Below, piece by piece: positions 10,790 to 22,205 of a DNA stretch of 64,000 nt (positions are counted from its first letter, which is position 1; every line of letters begins with the position of its first letter). The translations under genes and the position numbers were made by a program. Source of the stretch: Ambrosia x helenae (Eukaryota > Streptophyta > Magnoliopsida > Asterales > Asteraceae); assembly GCA_030844895.1 (NCBI GenBank), contig CM061233.1, positions 37,823,083-37,887,082 of the forward strand. Reading direction: 5' to 3'. Under the pieces are notes generated by a model. That model was not told the DNA's origin and searched no databases. It saw only the letters and a list, made by a program, of their open reading frames with translations.

Positions 10790-11271
10790 TGATGCACTTT
10801 CTGTGGACGTCACTGTCGAATAGACCAGGGTTGAGTCTTGTATTGTATTACATGTGATTGTGGTGATCCATAAGGGCATTTTATGGATCTGATGCATTTG
10901 TTAATATAGACCAAAACATAAGTGCTTGGTTCGACCCATCGAAGGGGCGAACCTGCAGGTTCGACCTCTTTCAAGGAGCGAAGGTGGCTTTATGTGTTCG
11001 ACTATAAATAACAATCTCATGTGTTGGTTTTCATTTAAGATTTTGAGTTTGTGCTTAGAATGCTCTCAAGGGGGAGGTCATGCCCGACCTCCCCCGGCCC
11101 CGAGATAGATGTTTATCCTACTGATGATAGTGTCTGTAACCGTTTCGGATGTAATACGAATCTGTGATGACATTGTTTTCGTCGATTTCTGTCTCGTCTC
11201 ATATCTTCTGTCTGAAATTGAGCTGTTTTCGCTTAATCGATCTGTGGATTCGGTTTTTAACCGGATTCTCA
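10790..11271 (+). repeat. Solo LTR inserted in the accessory ORF of element A
   Basis: 482 bp with termini TGATGCAC...GATTCTCA, flanked by GTTGT (10785-10789) and ATTGT (11272-11276), a 5-bp duplication with one mismatch. A TATA box (GACTATAAATAAC, about 11001-11013) gives plus orientation. Upstream are several GGTTCGACC motifs. A perfect 10-bp hairpin (GGGGGAGGTC, 11070-11095) lies about 65 bp after the TATA box. Minus-strand coding similarity resumes on both sides, so the insertion splits the frame. Its parent element has been removed by LTR-LTR recombination. Confidence 0.7.
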
Positions 11272-11276
11272 ATTGT

Positions 11277-11945
11277 TGAGAATCCGTTTGGGATCTTTAA
11301 CCAATTTTGGGTACTTGTCATTAAATATCATCAGAAGGAATCTGGGATACATGAGAAATTTATTTGTTTTGGTTCCATCAAACAACTCCTTCATGTGTTT
11401 GAATAGCATTCCAGAAACATTAAGCGGCTTGTTGAGGATTAAACCTACCACTATAGATCATGTGGTATCTCTAAGCACATCAAATCCTCCTCTGATTGGG
11501 GCAAAGACGTGTAGGATAACATGTATCAAGTACTTGAATGCTGGACACATGTTAGACTTAAACAACTGACAGTCTGTTATCTCCTCAGATATCTCATTCT
11601 TAGGAAGCATCCGCTTTGAACAGTCCATGTCTCTTCATCAGTTAATCTCAAAACTCTCCTGAAATCCTCTTCACCAACAAGTATCGTGTTTCCATGCAAC
11701 TTGCTGTGAATGACCGTCTTTGCTTCCCAAAAATCCAATCTTGCATTCTCCCATAACTCTTTCTGATGGTCTTTGTATATGGTGTGAGGCTATGCACTGG
11801 CATAGGCAATCCGAGATCTTTGTAAAAACTCAATCTTCCCTCGGAATTCCTCATACTTATCATCAACTTCTCCAATGAACGCACAACAATTATGCTTCTT
11901 CTCAAATCCGAGTTCTTTAAGTTCTTTTGCTTCTGTCACTTCTTC
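11277..11945 (-). pseudogene. Accessory ORF of element A, N-terminal part
   Basis: The minus-strand frames at 11269-11451 and 11648-11905 carry TNKFLMYPRFLLMIFNDKYP and upstream pieces with DLGLPMPVHSL. The KFLMYPRF motif is one I associate with the extra protein of copia elements common in Asteraceae genomes. Stops and shifts break it. Just upstream on the minus strand is a strong acceptor-like sequence, a TGTTTGTTTG run ending in AATAG|GAAG at 11946, which could start the exon encoding this region. Confidence 0.5.
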
Positions 11946-13960
11946 CTATTCAAAACAAACAAACAAACACATTAGTCAAATAATCAAAAACGTTATTTGA
12001 AAGATTATGGTCATTTTCACTTCTGATTCGACCTTTCAAGGGTCCGAACCAGAAACTTTTGGCATGAATCAACATATAAAGACTTTGTTCGACCTAACAG
12101 CGAGGTCGAATGAACCTGTTTCAATTTGAATTTACAAATTGTTGATTCCGAATGATTTATTCCATGAAATTTGTTGCATTAGCATCTAAAACAACCGAAT
12201 AACACTAATCAATCAACAATTGTCACAAAAACATCTTAATCGATTGTTTTATTAGAAAATTTAGGGTTCATAGTCGTGAAGAATTAATTAAACATGTTAA
12301 ATACAAGATTTTGATTACTTCTCCCCCTAAAACTGTCGATTAAGTGAATGCTAAGACAAAATCATGTAAACAATCAATAATCACATTCCAATTCGTCCAG
12401 TTACGGTTTTGTTCATAAAAACCCAATTTCTGTTCAAATATACAGATAAAAACTTTTAAAAATCCATGGAGAGGTACCTGAGAACACAAAGAACAAGATA
12501 ATAAGATCTAAAACACAAAATCGAAATGTCTACTAGAGAGGATTCATGATTTGTAATAGTAGCTTCGAATGAGAGTTTGGGGGTTGAATGGGATTGATGA
12601 CAATATATAGATAACTTGGTTCGACCTTAGGTAAGGTCGAATGGACTATAAAATTTTTGGTTCGGGCTAACTAAAGCACGAATCAAAAATTTCTGGTTCG
12701 AATGAAATGTGTAACTAGACCAAAGTTTCATTCGACCACACCAAAAATCACGAATCCAATCAAAAATTTTAATTCAACCTAACGAAAGGATGAATTGAAA
12801 TTTTGAAATTCAAATTTTTACCAAAATGTCCAATTCGGTCCACGTTTTGTCATTTTCAAACTTTCAAACCTTCAAACTTTACAAACTTTTGATTTCTGAT
12901 ATACAAAACTCTGATTGGTTTGTCAAACTTCCAGAAAATGATTATCATCTAACATTGGTTATCGAAAATAATGTAGAAATGTAAAATCTTTTGGATTTTC
13001 TGAATTTTATGCTAAAACACACCAAAAATCTTTTGGATTTTTGCATATATGAAGAAAATAAACGGATAACAATAAACCTTTTGTGATTTTCCGTTAAGAG
13101 GATCTTATAAGTTTTTTTGAGAAATCTAATTACAACGTTGTTCTGTTTCATTTTAACTTTACTGACTGTGTGACTTGGCAACTGCTGGTATTGTTATCCA
13201 CATAAGCTCACATGCAAACCGTTATGCAATGCTTTAAAATGATTCGCCTAAGGTGAATTAATAGCTAACTCACCTGTGGTTCCCACACACACGACATAGT
13301 CCCGTATCAAGGAATTTGCACAAAGACTCATCGTAACGCGTGATTATGCCGTTGTTATCCATATGTTACAAGGTATGAGGCGCAGAGGTATACAAGTCAG
13401 CAAATCAATGCTAAAGAGTTACATGTGCACTCTACCAGTGTGAGGCTTATATCAATCATGATTTTCATCATATATATGATACGATGCATTAGATAATCTT
13501 TGATCATCTTTATGCATTTTAAGTTCATCATTCAGTAACTTGGATTTTGGCATTTAAGCTCTTGTAAGATAACCTAACTAAATCTAGGCCATCCCCAGAT
13601 AACAATCAACATAACGACCCGAAACCTTCGATTTTGATAACCTTATCAAATGAAATTATGGTACCAAGACCATATGCCCATGAAGTGTTCAGCCACATAG
13701 TAAGCAGTTCGTTATGTTTATATCACTAAGGCATGCATTAATAGGTCTACGAAGCCTACCAACACATCACACAAAGTCATCACATGTCAAATTTTGACTT
13801 TTCAATTCTTTAGCATGTGAAAGATCCTCACTGATGTACTATAATTTCCTCTTTTTCTCCAAGAAAAATCATTTTTGGATTTTCTGATTTTTATGGCTTT
13901 TCAAAATTTTCAATGTTTTTGGTTTTTCTGATAAAGAAACTCCCCCTAAAATTAAAAACA
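11946..13960 (-). other. Spacer between RNase H and accessory ORF of element A
   Basis: About 2 kb with no convincing reading frame. On the minus strand it holds two purine tracts, TTTTAGGGGGAGTTTC (about 13937-13952) and TTTTAGGGGGAGAAG (about 12320-12334). It also has GGTCGAA/TTCGACC motifs and a TATA-like CTATATATTG (about 12603-12612) with a pyrimidine-rich TTCTTTGTGTTCTCAG|GTAC about 130 nt further on. Such spacers with internal purine tracts occur in SIRE-type elements. A subgenomic promoter or spliced leader for the accessory ORF is a reasonable but unproven reading. Confidence 0.45.
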
Positions 13961-14560
13961 TATTTTGGATTTTTATGTTTTGAAAAGAGAAAAACTAAAG
14001 AAAATTTGATAAACCAATGAGGAGTCTAATCTTGTTTTTTCTTTAATAGCGTTATCTTTTAATAAAAATTCAAATCGTGATTTGTCAAAAGTTTTGGTAA
14101 AAAGGTCGGCTCTTTGATAGTCAGTGTGGATTTTAACAATATCAATCAAACCTTTGTCATAGCAATCCGGAATAAAATGGTAACTGATTCGAATATGCTT
14201 AGTGGTGTCTTTTGTGAGTGCAATGACTGCTTCATTATCACAATGAATGGGGGTTTTAAGAAATTGCAAACCGTAGTCCCACATTTGTTGTTGAATCCAA
14301 AGCACTTATGAACAGCAACTCGAGGCCGCCACATATTCAGATTCACATGTCGATAGGGCAACTGACGTCTGCTTCTTGCATTGTCAGGTGATTAGCCTGA
14401 TCCCCATAAATTGGCATCTAGCTGTTGTGGATTTAGCGTCAATATCACATCCTCCGTAATCTGCGTCACTAAAAGCAATGAGGTCAAAGTTATCATCATT
14501 AGGGTACCATAAACCTCGTGATGGACAACCATTCAGATAACGTAGGATTCGTTTAACTTT
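13961..14560 (-). pseudogene. RNase H domain of copia element A
   Basis: The frame at 13973-14305 has the copia RNase H C-terminus: HCDNEAVIALTKD, then HIRISYHF, ending in a QRADLFTKTFDKSRFEFLL motif (the usual ADIFTK box). The first acidic residue region is frameshifted. This domain degrades the RNA of the RNA-DNA hybrid during reverse transcription. It follows the RT on the same strand and is broken by several stops. Confidence 0.75.
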
Positions 14561-15588
14561 AGTAAGGTGAGATTATTTTAGCTTTGACTGGTATTGTGCA
14601 TAGAGACAAGTAGCAAACATTATATCAGGGAAGGAAGGGGTCAAATACATCAATAATCCAACGATGGCTTGATAAGTATAAGGGTCAATAAGCTTCCCTT
14701 AGCATCAACTCCAATCCCATGATTAGGTTGTATGGGAATGGCAATTGGTGTAGAATCCTCCATCTGGAATCGGCTCAAGACTTCGGAAACATACTTTGTC
14801 TGGTGGATAAAGATCCCCGACGGCAATTGATCTACTTGCAATCCAAGAAAGAATTGCATTTCTCCCATAGAGCTAATCTCAAACTTTTCCTGCATGAACT
14901 TTTCAAATTCGCTACATAGACTTTCATTAGTCGAACCAAATATAATATCATCTACATAAATCTGTACCAGAAGCAAATCACCATCTGTTCTTTTCGTAAA
15001 CAGGGTACCGTCAACTTGTCCTCGCTTGAAACCTCTTGAAAGTAAGTATGTGCTGAGCTCTCCGTACCACTGTCAAGGGGCTTGGTGCAAACCGTACAAT
15101 GCTTTGTTCAGTTTGTAGACCTTATCCTGGTGGATAGGATCCTGAAAACCCGGTGGTTGCCCTACATATACTTCTTCCTTGACCACATCGTAAAGAAAAA
15201 CAATATTAACATCCATCTGATACACTTTCAATTTCATATAAGATGCGTACGCAAGAAACATTCGGATAGCTTCTATACGTGCGACTGGTGCATAGACTTC
15301 GTTGTAGTCAATTCCTTCAGTTTGACGAAAACTTTGAACGACCAATCGAGCTTTGTTCCTTACGATCACACCTCTGTCGTCTTTCTAGCATTTGAAAACC
15401 CACTTTGTACCAATCTTCTTTCTATCTGCTGGTAGATCAGTCAAAGTCCACACTCCTAACTTCAAAAGTTGTTGAAGTTCTTGTTGCATCGCATCCACCC
15501 ATGATTCGTCGTTCAATGCTTCTTTGTAAGTCCTAGGCTCAACCTGGGAAACATAACAAGCAAATGACCAATCATTTTTTTCACTTGA
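14561..15588 (-). pseudogene. Reverse transcriptase of copia element A
   Basis: The frame at 15073-15369 includes RNKARLVVQSF, GIDYNEVYAPVARIEAIR, KVYQMDVNIVFLYDVVKEEV and YKLNKALYGLHQAP. The frame at 14650-14976 continues with the catalytic YVDDIIFGS and SSMGEMQFFLGLQV. These are the ordered RT blocks of Ty1/copia polyproteins. A stop splits the N-terminal block (KC*KDDRG near 15387), and a shift separates the two halves. The first catalytic Asp (QMDV) and the YVDD box are intact. Confidence 0.8.
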
Positions 15589-16188
15589 TTATTGAATTTT
15601 AGAATAAAGGTCTAGGGCTCCAATGTTTTCATTTGATGATTCACGCCTCAACTGTCCATGTGTCATCACGCTGCTACCAGGATCACCAATGATTTGTTCC
15701 AACGGATGAACTTTGTTAATCCGAGATTCCAGATGTGCTGGAACAGGAATCACCATTTGAACATTCACATTCTCTGCTGTATCCAGATCATTACCCGTAT
15801 TTGATGTAGAAGATACATCTGTGGATACATACAGATTTAGGTTCACTGGTAGTGATACTGTAGGCTAATTCAAGACTGTTTCATTGGTAACTTCATCATC
15901 GTCTTCCGACTCAGAAGAATCAAATGTATCAGAAACATCTTGAAAAACTTCGTCTTCAGTTGAATTAGTGACAATAGCATTGGCATCATTAGAAGCTGCT
16001 TTTGGAGGAGTTATGGTGATCGGACACACCAAAGGTGAAGTGACCGCATTCTCACACTCGTAATATAGACGTAAAACAGCTTCTTCAACCAAGCTTTCTA
16101 GAATGAAAGACTCAAAGAGTTCTTTGTAGTCAAACATCCAATCGGGTCCAACGCTTGGAGCATTTTGAGTGTAATGTTGAGCATCCAT
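15589..16188 (-). pseudogene. Integrase C-terminal/linker region of element A polyprotein
   Basis: A hydrophilic linker typical of the stretch between integrase and RT in copia polyproteins. Its signature VHPLEQIIGDPGSSVMT sits near 15655-15710, followed by RRESSNENIGALDLYS. The upstream frame (15865-16188) is acidic with an EDEVFQDVSD stretch. An in-frame stop near 15865 separates them. Confidence 0.65.
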
Positions 16189-16194
16189 GTTTGC

Positions 16195-16830
16195 CTACTC
16201 TTCAACACATTTGGTTCTTTTGTTGAAAACATATTTATTTAGTTTCGCGTATCTAGCAAAATAACCTTCTTCAGCGTTCGCTCCATACTTCTCTGTTGGA
16301 TTAAGCATCGTACACAGCGCCCCGATTGGTTCTAGAAACTCCAAATTCGGCTTTCGTGTGTTGAGTAGCTCATAAGAAGTCTTTGCCAACTTTTTCACTA
16401 TCAACACACGATTCACTGTATAACAAGCTGCATGAATACCTTCATTCCAGAAAATGACCGGAAGATTAGAATCTGCAAGCATTGTTCTAGCCGCTTCGAT
16501 TAGAGTCCTGTTCCTTCGTTCTGCAACACCATTATGTTGTGGAGTATATGGTGCACTGTATTCATGATAAATTCCCTTATCTTCACACAATGCATCCATC
16601 ATTGAATTCTCGAATTCCATCCCGTTTTCACTTCGGATTCTCTTGATATTCAATCTATAGATATTCTCCAAACGGGTAAACAGAATCATCAAATTGTTGA
16701 ACGTTTTGCTCTTGTGTTGCATGCACATCACCCACGAGAATCTTGAATAATCGTCATTCACCACAAGATAGTATAGATCTTTGTTGATGCTTTTACGCTT
16801 CACATGTACAAAGAGGTCCATGTGTAAACG
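16195..16830 (-). pseudogene. Integrase core of copia element A
   Basis: A 208-codon frame with the copia integrase core: first Asp in VVNDDYSRFSWV, second block RSENGMEF, third block APYTPQHNGVAERRNRTL with the catalytic Glu. The second block normally reads RSDNG; here the catalytic Asp is Glu. Downstream is ANAEEGYFARYAKLNKYVFNKRT, the usual GYS-like region. Integrase inserts the cDNA into the genome. The frame ends in a stop at 16195. Confidence 0.8.
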
Positions 16831-17445
16831 TTAAAGCAGAATGCTCACAGAGTTAACTTTCTTGGGTCTGTGGGAATGATTGTACTGTTTTCCTTTCTTG
16901 CATGAAACACACTTATCATTCAGAAGACATTGTTTCACATTTACTCCTTCAACTAATCCATTATTCACCAAATTATTAATCTTTTTCAAATGAATATGCC
17001 CATTCTTCTATTCCACATGATAGATTCTTTCTCAGTAGCCTTTGATAAGAAACACATCACTAGGCCCTGTGTTGTTGTAGCTTTGGTCATGTCGAGAATA
17101 TACAGATTGTTTATTCTTGGAGCTTTCAACATGATCCATTCTTTTGGGATTTCAAAACTAGGTTTCAGGATGTAACACGATTTATCATCAAAATGAACAG
17201 AGAACTTCTTATCATATATCTGTGACACCCTCATAAGATTATAATCAATTTCCTTCACATACGAAATTTTTTCAACACTCACAATCTTGTTACTAACACT
17301 TTCTTCCATTATTATATACCCTCCTTTGTTACCAGCAAAGGAAACATAACTTCCATTGATGTTCTTTATATCGAATAGGAGCGGCATGTCCCCTGTCATG
17401 TGCCCGGAAGTCGATTGCCAACAATCCAAACACTGCTAACAGGGC
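16831..17445 (-). pseudogene. Protease and GAG-pre-integrase region of element A
   Basis: The frame at 16986-17429 reads STSGHMTGDMPLLFD, corresponding to the copia protease box DSGASGHMTG with its Asp-Ser-Gly lost. It continues through GNKGGYI, the pre-integrase block (SYVKEIDYNLMRVSQIYDK) and SIMWNRRMGI, the usual WHRRLGH region. The zinc-binding HHCC continuation (CNDKCVSCKKGKQY-like, about 16870-16930) is present but frameshifted. Confidence 0.7.
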
Positions 17446-18422
17446 CAGTTGGAACTCCCTACACCATTCAAGAAATGGCTAGTTTTTATGAGGGACCCAA
17501 TCCTTTGTGGTCTTAGGTCTTTGAGTATCAGCATTTGAGACATTCAAAGAACTTTCTTTTCAGAAACATTCACAACATCTTTCTTTTCAGCAATCGGTTT
17601 CTCCAAAACTTTCATTTTAGGAACAACATTCACCGATTCTTTTGAACTTGAGGTAGAACCATTTGAAGATCCCTTGGGTGACCAAGACTGCTCTGATCGT
17701 TTCAAAATTCTAATTTGTGTTTGAGGTTTAGATTTAACATCTTCAGATTTCTTAGAAATGATTTTCGGAGGAGCATTCTTGGTTACCTTGTCTGATTTAA
17801 CAGATGAAGGTCCAGCGACTAACTTAGCAGGTGGTTTAGGATAAACCTTCTGCTTATATTCAATTTCTTCTCCATGGCAATTTGATTATGATTGTCATAG
17901 ACAATCGGTTGGTTTCCTCTTTGTGGATAAAATTGTTTTTGAGGATAACCAACACTCGAATTCCTTGGTTCTGTTTATACTCAACTTCATACCTCTTTTG
18001 TCTCACATATGGGTAGTGAGCAAGTAAATGACCTCTTTCCCCACATTTGAAACATGCACACTATTCCTCAAAAGGATGAATGTCATGATACTTAGCATAT
18101 GTGTTAACCGAGTATTGATCATCAATACATTTGCGCCTTAAACTCTCAGGAGCAGGTTCCAGTTAGTAAGCTGGTCCCACAAATGCACTCACTTTGTTCA
18201 CATGTTTAATAAACTGAGTTACATGAACTTCTTCTTTCTTTGCTTCATGACTGTACATTAGTCTAATTAACTCTGGCGGGAAATCATTTGTTCTTTCTGT
18301 TTTTGGAAACCAGATAGTGCTTTCTTGCCAGATTTTAGCAATTTTAGAGTAATTGACAAACTGTATTGGGTATTCAGAGTCGGAAAATATTTGATCGGAT
18401 CCTTTTATCCGATAGAATATTT
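17446..18422 (-). pseudogene. Gag-pol linker of element A with degenerate zinc knuckle
   Basis: Decayed frames rich in Lys, Ser and Pro. Near 18005-18055 the minus strand encodes CFKCGERGHLLAHYP, a CCHC knuckle whose last Cys is replaced by Tyr. The same site in element B reads CFKCGDRGHLLVVRP, also without the last Cys. Zinc knuckles in gag bind genomic RNA. No long open frame survives. Confidence 0.5.
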
Positions 18423-19244
18423 TTACCGGTTTGTCATCTGATTATTTTCCATCACATTTCTTTTCTGATGATGTCGGCTTAGTTTCAGCTTGGGAGGAAG
18501 TAGAACCTTAGGTGTCGGATCGCACTCAATGTGATTTTTCGGAGGAATATCAACATTCATTTTTGGTTCATCTTCCTCAAAATCAGATTCATCATCAGAC
18601 ACAGCTACCACATTCTCATCATTCATTCCCAGTACCGGTCTCACATCGGAATGCGGATCACCCACACTAGAGGTGTTTGATTCACTTTCCGACGCGGAAT
18701 CAGACTTATTTGAACTATCTGGTGTCACAACATCAAGATTTTGATTTTCAAACAGTACTGAAGATGGAACAGACTTGTAACTAATAAGGGTTGGAATGCC
18801 TTCTTTGTTTGGCACTTCCACAACGTGGTCAAACACATACGCCACATTCAAATAACTCTCCAATTTCTTGTTAACTTTCTCATAAACACATTTGATTTTT
18901 GCCATTTCAAGTTTAGTCTCTTCAATTTCATTGATATATTTGTTTATGGCAATTTGTTTATTTGCAAGTGTTTTAGTCAATTCAGAAACATCTTTCTTGT
19001 AATTGTCTAAAGTTTTGTTTAAAACTCTTTCATTTTTGATAAAAGTTTCAATTGCAATTTTGGCACTTTCTAAATTAGATTTTAAACTCAAATTCTCTCC
19101 TTCAAGTCTATCACACTTACCAAGAAAATTAACACAATCATTGCACTTAGGAAGTGAGTTAGAACTTACCAGGCTTGTCGATTCTGTCATAGCCATAAGA
19201 GCAAAGTGAGCTTGCTTCCTAGAGAAAAACTTTGAATAATCCAC
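18423..19244 (-). pseudogene. Gag-region coiled-coil segment of element A
   Basis: 273 codons open: a start-like MDYSKFFSRKQAHFALMAM, then a long helix with heptad character (KSNLESAKIAIETFIKNERV through KMAKIKCVYEKVNKKLESYL), then an acidic Ser-rich tail (DDESDFEEDEPKMN). This segment lies between the first gag knuckle and protease and is typical of SIRE-type gag. It probably serves in assembly, which is inference. Confidence 0.55.
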
Positions 19245-20254
19245 TTTGGTAAATGCATCATCGTCAACTGAATTAACACTTCCTTTATAAACAGACTTCT
19301 TACTGTCAGAAAGTCAGCCTCTACTAGAAGTTGCTACACATCATCGTCAAGTGAATTAACACTTCCTTTAGAAACAGTCTCGCTCTAAGAATGAGAATAG
19401 TCAGACTCTTGTTCACCAGAAACATCACTAACTTGCTCAATAACCGTCTCAGACACGGTCTCTTACATAACCGGTTCATCCACCATCTCAGTCACAGCTT
19501 CTTGTACAACCTCTTCTTTCACCAATTCTTTTACTTTCACTGGTTCCTCCTTCACAACCTCTTGCGCGAAACATGCATCGTTACTTCCAGAAATCTCCTT
19601 AACACATAGCTGCATGTCATTCCAATTATAGCCCTCATCTTGCTATATAACCAATGCTTGGTTTTCATTTTGGTTTTGGTTGGTGGGAGTGGTTATTGGA
19701 ACTATGTTTCTTTCATGCTTTGGTGTGGTTTGAGTTTGGTTAGGTGTTGATGTTTGTCTTTGGTTGGAATTGTGTGAGGTAATTTGTTGGTTTTAATTTT
19801 GAAGTTCTTTTGGTTTTGGAAATTGTTTTGTTTTGACGGTTTTGGTAGTTTGAATTGAAAGGGTTACAGTTTCCTTGTTGTTTGGCTTTGGTGCATTCCC
19901 GAGCAAAGTGACCTTTTGTTCCACAATTGTAACATGTTACATTTGCTTTGTTGATACCATAAGTAGTGTTTGGTGATGTAGCAAGATCAGTTCTACCCGT
20001 TCTTTCCATAAACTCGGTTGCTCTCCTCACAACACTTGCAAATGCCCACTGAATGTCAATAAATTCCATCTCTTTTTTATCAATCTGTGAATAATCCCCA
20101 TTCGTCAAATTGTTGTTACCAAGTTGACTTGCCACAAGCCCAATATAAGAAACAACTATGGCTGATGTAAAGCAACATGCTTTTGGGCTACTTCCACGGT
20201 CACATAATTCATGTTAGAAGTCTCTAACACAATGGAACTTGAGCTGGATGGAGC
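19245..20254 (-). pseudogene. Gag nucleocapsid region of element A
   Basis: The frame at 19740-20135 includes MEFIDIQWAFASVVRRATEF and an intact CCHC zinc knuckle, CYNCGTKGHFARECTK, at about 19890-19945, followed by Asn/Gln-rich sequence. The knuckle identifies nucleocapsid. The remainder down to 19245 is low complexity with many stops. Confidence 0.7.
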
Positions 20255-21286
20255 TTAACCAACATTAGGTGCTGATTGCCGAGTCATATTCACTGATGGA
20301 GCACCATAATAACTTGCGGGTTGCATTGGAGGCTGTGTGGGTGTGTATGATGAAGCAGAAGACACACCATAATAACTAGCAGAATTGGCTGATTCCATAT
20401 TTGAGACAAAGGCCGTCTGTGGTGCTGAACTCATACCAACACCTGGAACGGCCGAAAATGATGAACTAGCATAACACAGCTCCGGATTCTGAGGAATCTG
20501 AGTTCTCTTCACCTTCCTTCTCTCCTCCATTTCCTTGTTTTCCAGCCTCTGAATGAACTCGTTTAGTGTCCAAAATGGAAACGAGTCCTTCTCCCTTAGT
20601 ACCTCCACATGCTGACTCCAATAAACTGGAAGTGTATATACAAACTTTTCAAAACATTCTATCATGGGATAAACAATCTCATAGTTAGACAATTCAGATA
20701 ATAAATGGAAAAATCTAGCAGTTAATTATTTTAAGCTTTCATTTCCAACTAAACTAAAATTCTGGAACTCCTTTTTCAGCTCATCCATTCTGAGCTTCCT
20801 CGTCTTCTCATTTCCATCATTCCCGCTCTTCAAAGCTACCTAAAGTTTCTTTGATGTAGTACATGGTCCAAACTGATGAAGTAAATTAGTTGTCAAAGCT
20901 TGGGACAATTGGGAATAAGCTTTCTTCTCTGCTGCGTACTTCTTCTTTTCAATGTCGGGTAAATCATCCAGTGCAACTGATGTGTTGGAATTCTCAATCA
21001 TAGGTTGCACATATCCCTTCTGCAACATTTGCCAAGCTTCACTACCATCTAATCCCTCAAAATGAATCCTAAAATGCTTCTGCCATGATGGATACTCTAT
21101 CATATCTAACAACTTTGGTGGTGTATTCCCATTTCCGGTTGAAAGGTCATTCATCAAGGTTGTTATGGCGGCGGTTGTTTGGTTTTGAACAGTTGCGGCT
21201 GCTACGACTCCCCAATAATCTGCCATTGGTTGAGGAGGAGGTCTCACAGCGGGTTGAGATGGACCCGAAGCCCAGAAATTGGTCAT
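20255..21286 (-). pseudogene. Gag capsid region of copia element A
   Basis: The frame starting at 21286 reads MTNFWASGPSQPAV, then LLDMIEYPSWQKHFRIHFEG (a UBN2-type gag block) and SQLSQALTTNLLHQFG. The frame at 20255-20692 continues with LNEFIQRLENKEMEERRK and an Ala/Ser/Tyr-rich tail. Stops and a shift near 20840-20700 separate them. ATG at 21286 is chosen because the similarity begins there, right after the leader. Confidence 0.75.
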
Positions 21287-21534
21287 TTATTGTGGTTTAC
21301 CCCGTGAGGTCGAATCAAATTCGAAACACTGGTTCGACCCAAATTTTATCCCGAATGAAAAATAGTCTGACTGGTTCGACCTAAATGAAATCACGAATGA
21401 ATTTCTGATGGCACGAACGAAACTCTAAAGACCTGAATGAAATGCTAAATGGTCGAATGGAAAAATCTAGGATTGTTTTGACCCTAAACCTAGAACGAAT
21501 GAAAAATCAGAAGACCCATTCGACCGGAATGAAA
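21287..21534 (-). other. Leader of element A with clustered GGTCGAA/TTCGACC motifs
   Basis: About 250 bp between the truncated 5' LTR and gag. It contains at least six GTCGAAT/GGTTCGACC-type motifs and repeated CATTC/GAATG phrases. A deletion has removed the rest of the LTR and the expected primer-binding site. Confidence 0.55.
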
Positions 21535-21677
21535 AACTGAGTTGACCTGACTAGACTTCGTTCGACCAGTCGATTACCCAAACTAAAAACAAAAAAGCTT
21601 ATAAACTTCAAAACTTCGACGAATTATCATTTGGCAATCTGAAAGCTACAGACACATATATGAAATATGCATCTACA
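21535..21677 (-). repeat. Truncated 5' LTR of copia element A
   Basis: The first approximately 143 bp match the start of the 3' LTR (8046 downward), from TGTAGATGCAT through CGACTGGTCGAACnAAGTCTAGTCAGGTC, then stop abruptly. The flank 21678-21682 (CACCT) is the target duplication. Loss of the TATA box and U5 means no 5' promoter. Confidence 0.75.
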
Positions 21678-21682
21678 CACCT

Positions 21683-22177
21683 TCCTCCAACACTAGATGG
21701 GGAACCCGCACCTGCATCACCAGCACCATCTTTGCCATAATCATCATCATTACCATCATCATTTTCATCATCCTCATCCTCTTCTTCTTCTTCTTCTTCA
21801 TCATCCTCTTCTTCTTCTTCACCAGACTCATGAGAACTTGTTATCATGGGACGGTCTTCAAAGAGCTTGTTAACCTGTTCCCTGAGTCTTTGGTTCTCTG
21901 TCTTATATTCCTCTATCCTTTTCTCGTTGTTGACGTTGGCTAGCTGCAACTATTGATATTGAGATTCCACATTTGTCAGTCTCGCCATAGTTTCTTGATT
22001 CGACTGAACTAGCTGTTGGTTTGACTCGACAAGCTGTTGATTCGACAGTTGAAGTGCCTTGTTTGACGCTTGCTGCTCTTTATTTAACCTGATCATTTTA
22101 GCCAACAACTCTAGCATCTGCTTCTCATTGTCTACGATCACCACCACTTTACTCGGCGAATAAGGTGAAATCCACAA
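21683..22177 (-). pseudogene. Accessory ORF of element B, coiled-coil and acidic half
   Basis: The frame at 21950-22177 encodes a Gln/Asn-rich coiled-coil helix (NKEQQASNKALQLSNQQLV). After a stop, the frame continues with NNEKRIEEYKTENQRLREQV and then long Glu/Asp runs. The order matches the A accessory region (coiled coil, then acidic). It is cut by the insertion of A at 21677; the downstream half is at 6690-7555. It joins an RT fragment at 22206, so the normal RNase H and spacer are deleted. Confidence 0.6.
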
Positions 22178-22205
22178 GTCCGTGTTTGAACCCGTTGGAT
22201 ATCAG

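Larger units (their letters stand above)
7556..21677 (-). mobile_element. Ty1/copia SIRE-type element A, nested in element B
   Basis: The minus-strand order is partial 5' LTR (21677-21535), leader, gag, protease, integrase, RT, RNase H, spacer, long accessory ORF and 3' LTR (8046-7556). Both ends are TG...CA-like and flanked by CACCT (21678-21682) and AACCT (7551-7555). The gag-protease-integrase-RT-RNase H order defines copia. The large extra region after RNase H is typical of the SIRE/Maximus lineage. Many stops and frameshifts, a deletion in the 5' LTR that removes its promoter and the expected primer-binding site, and an inserted solo LTR show that it is dead. Confidence 0.75.
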
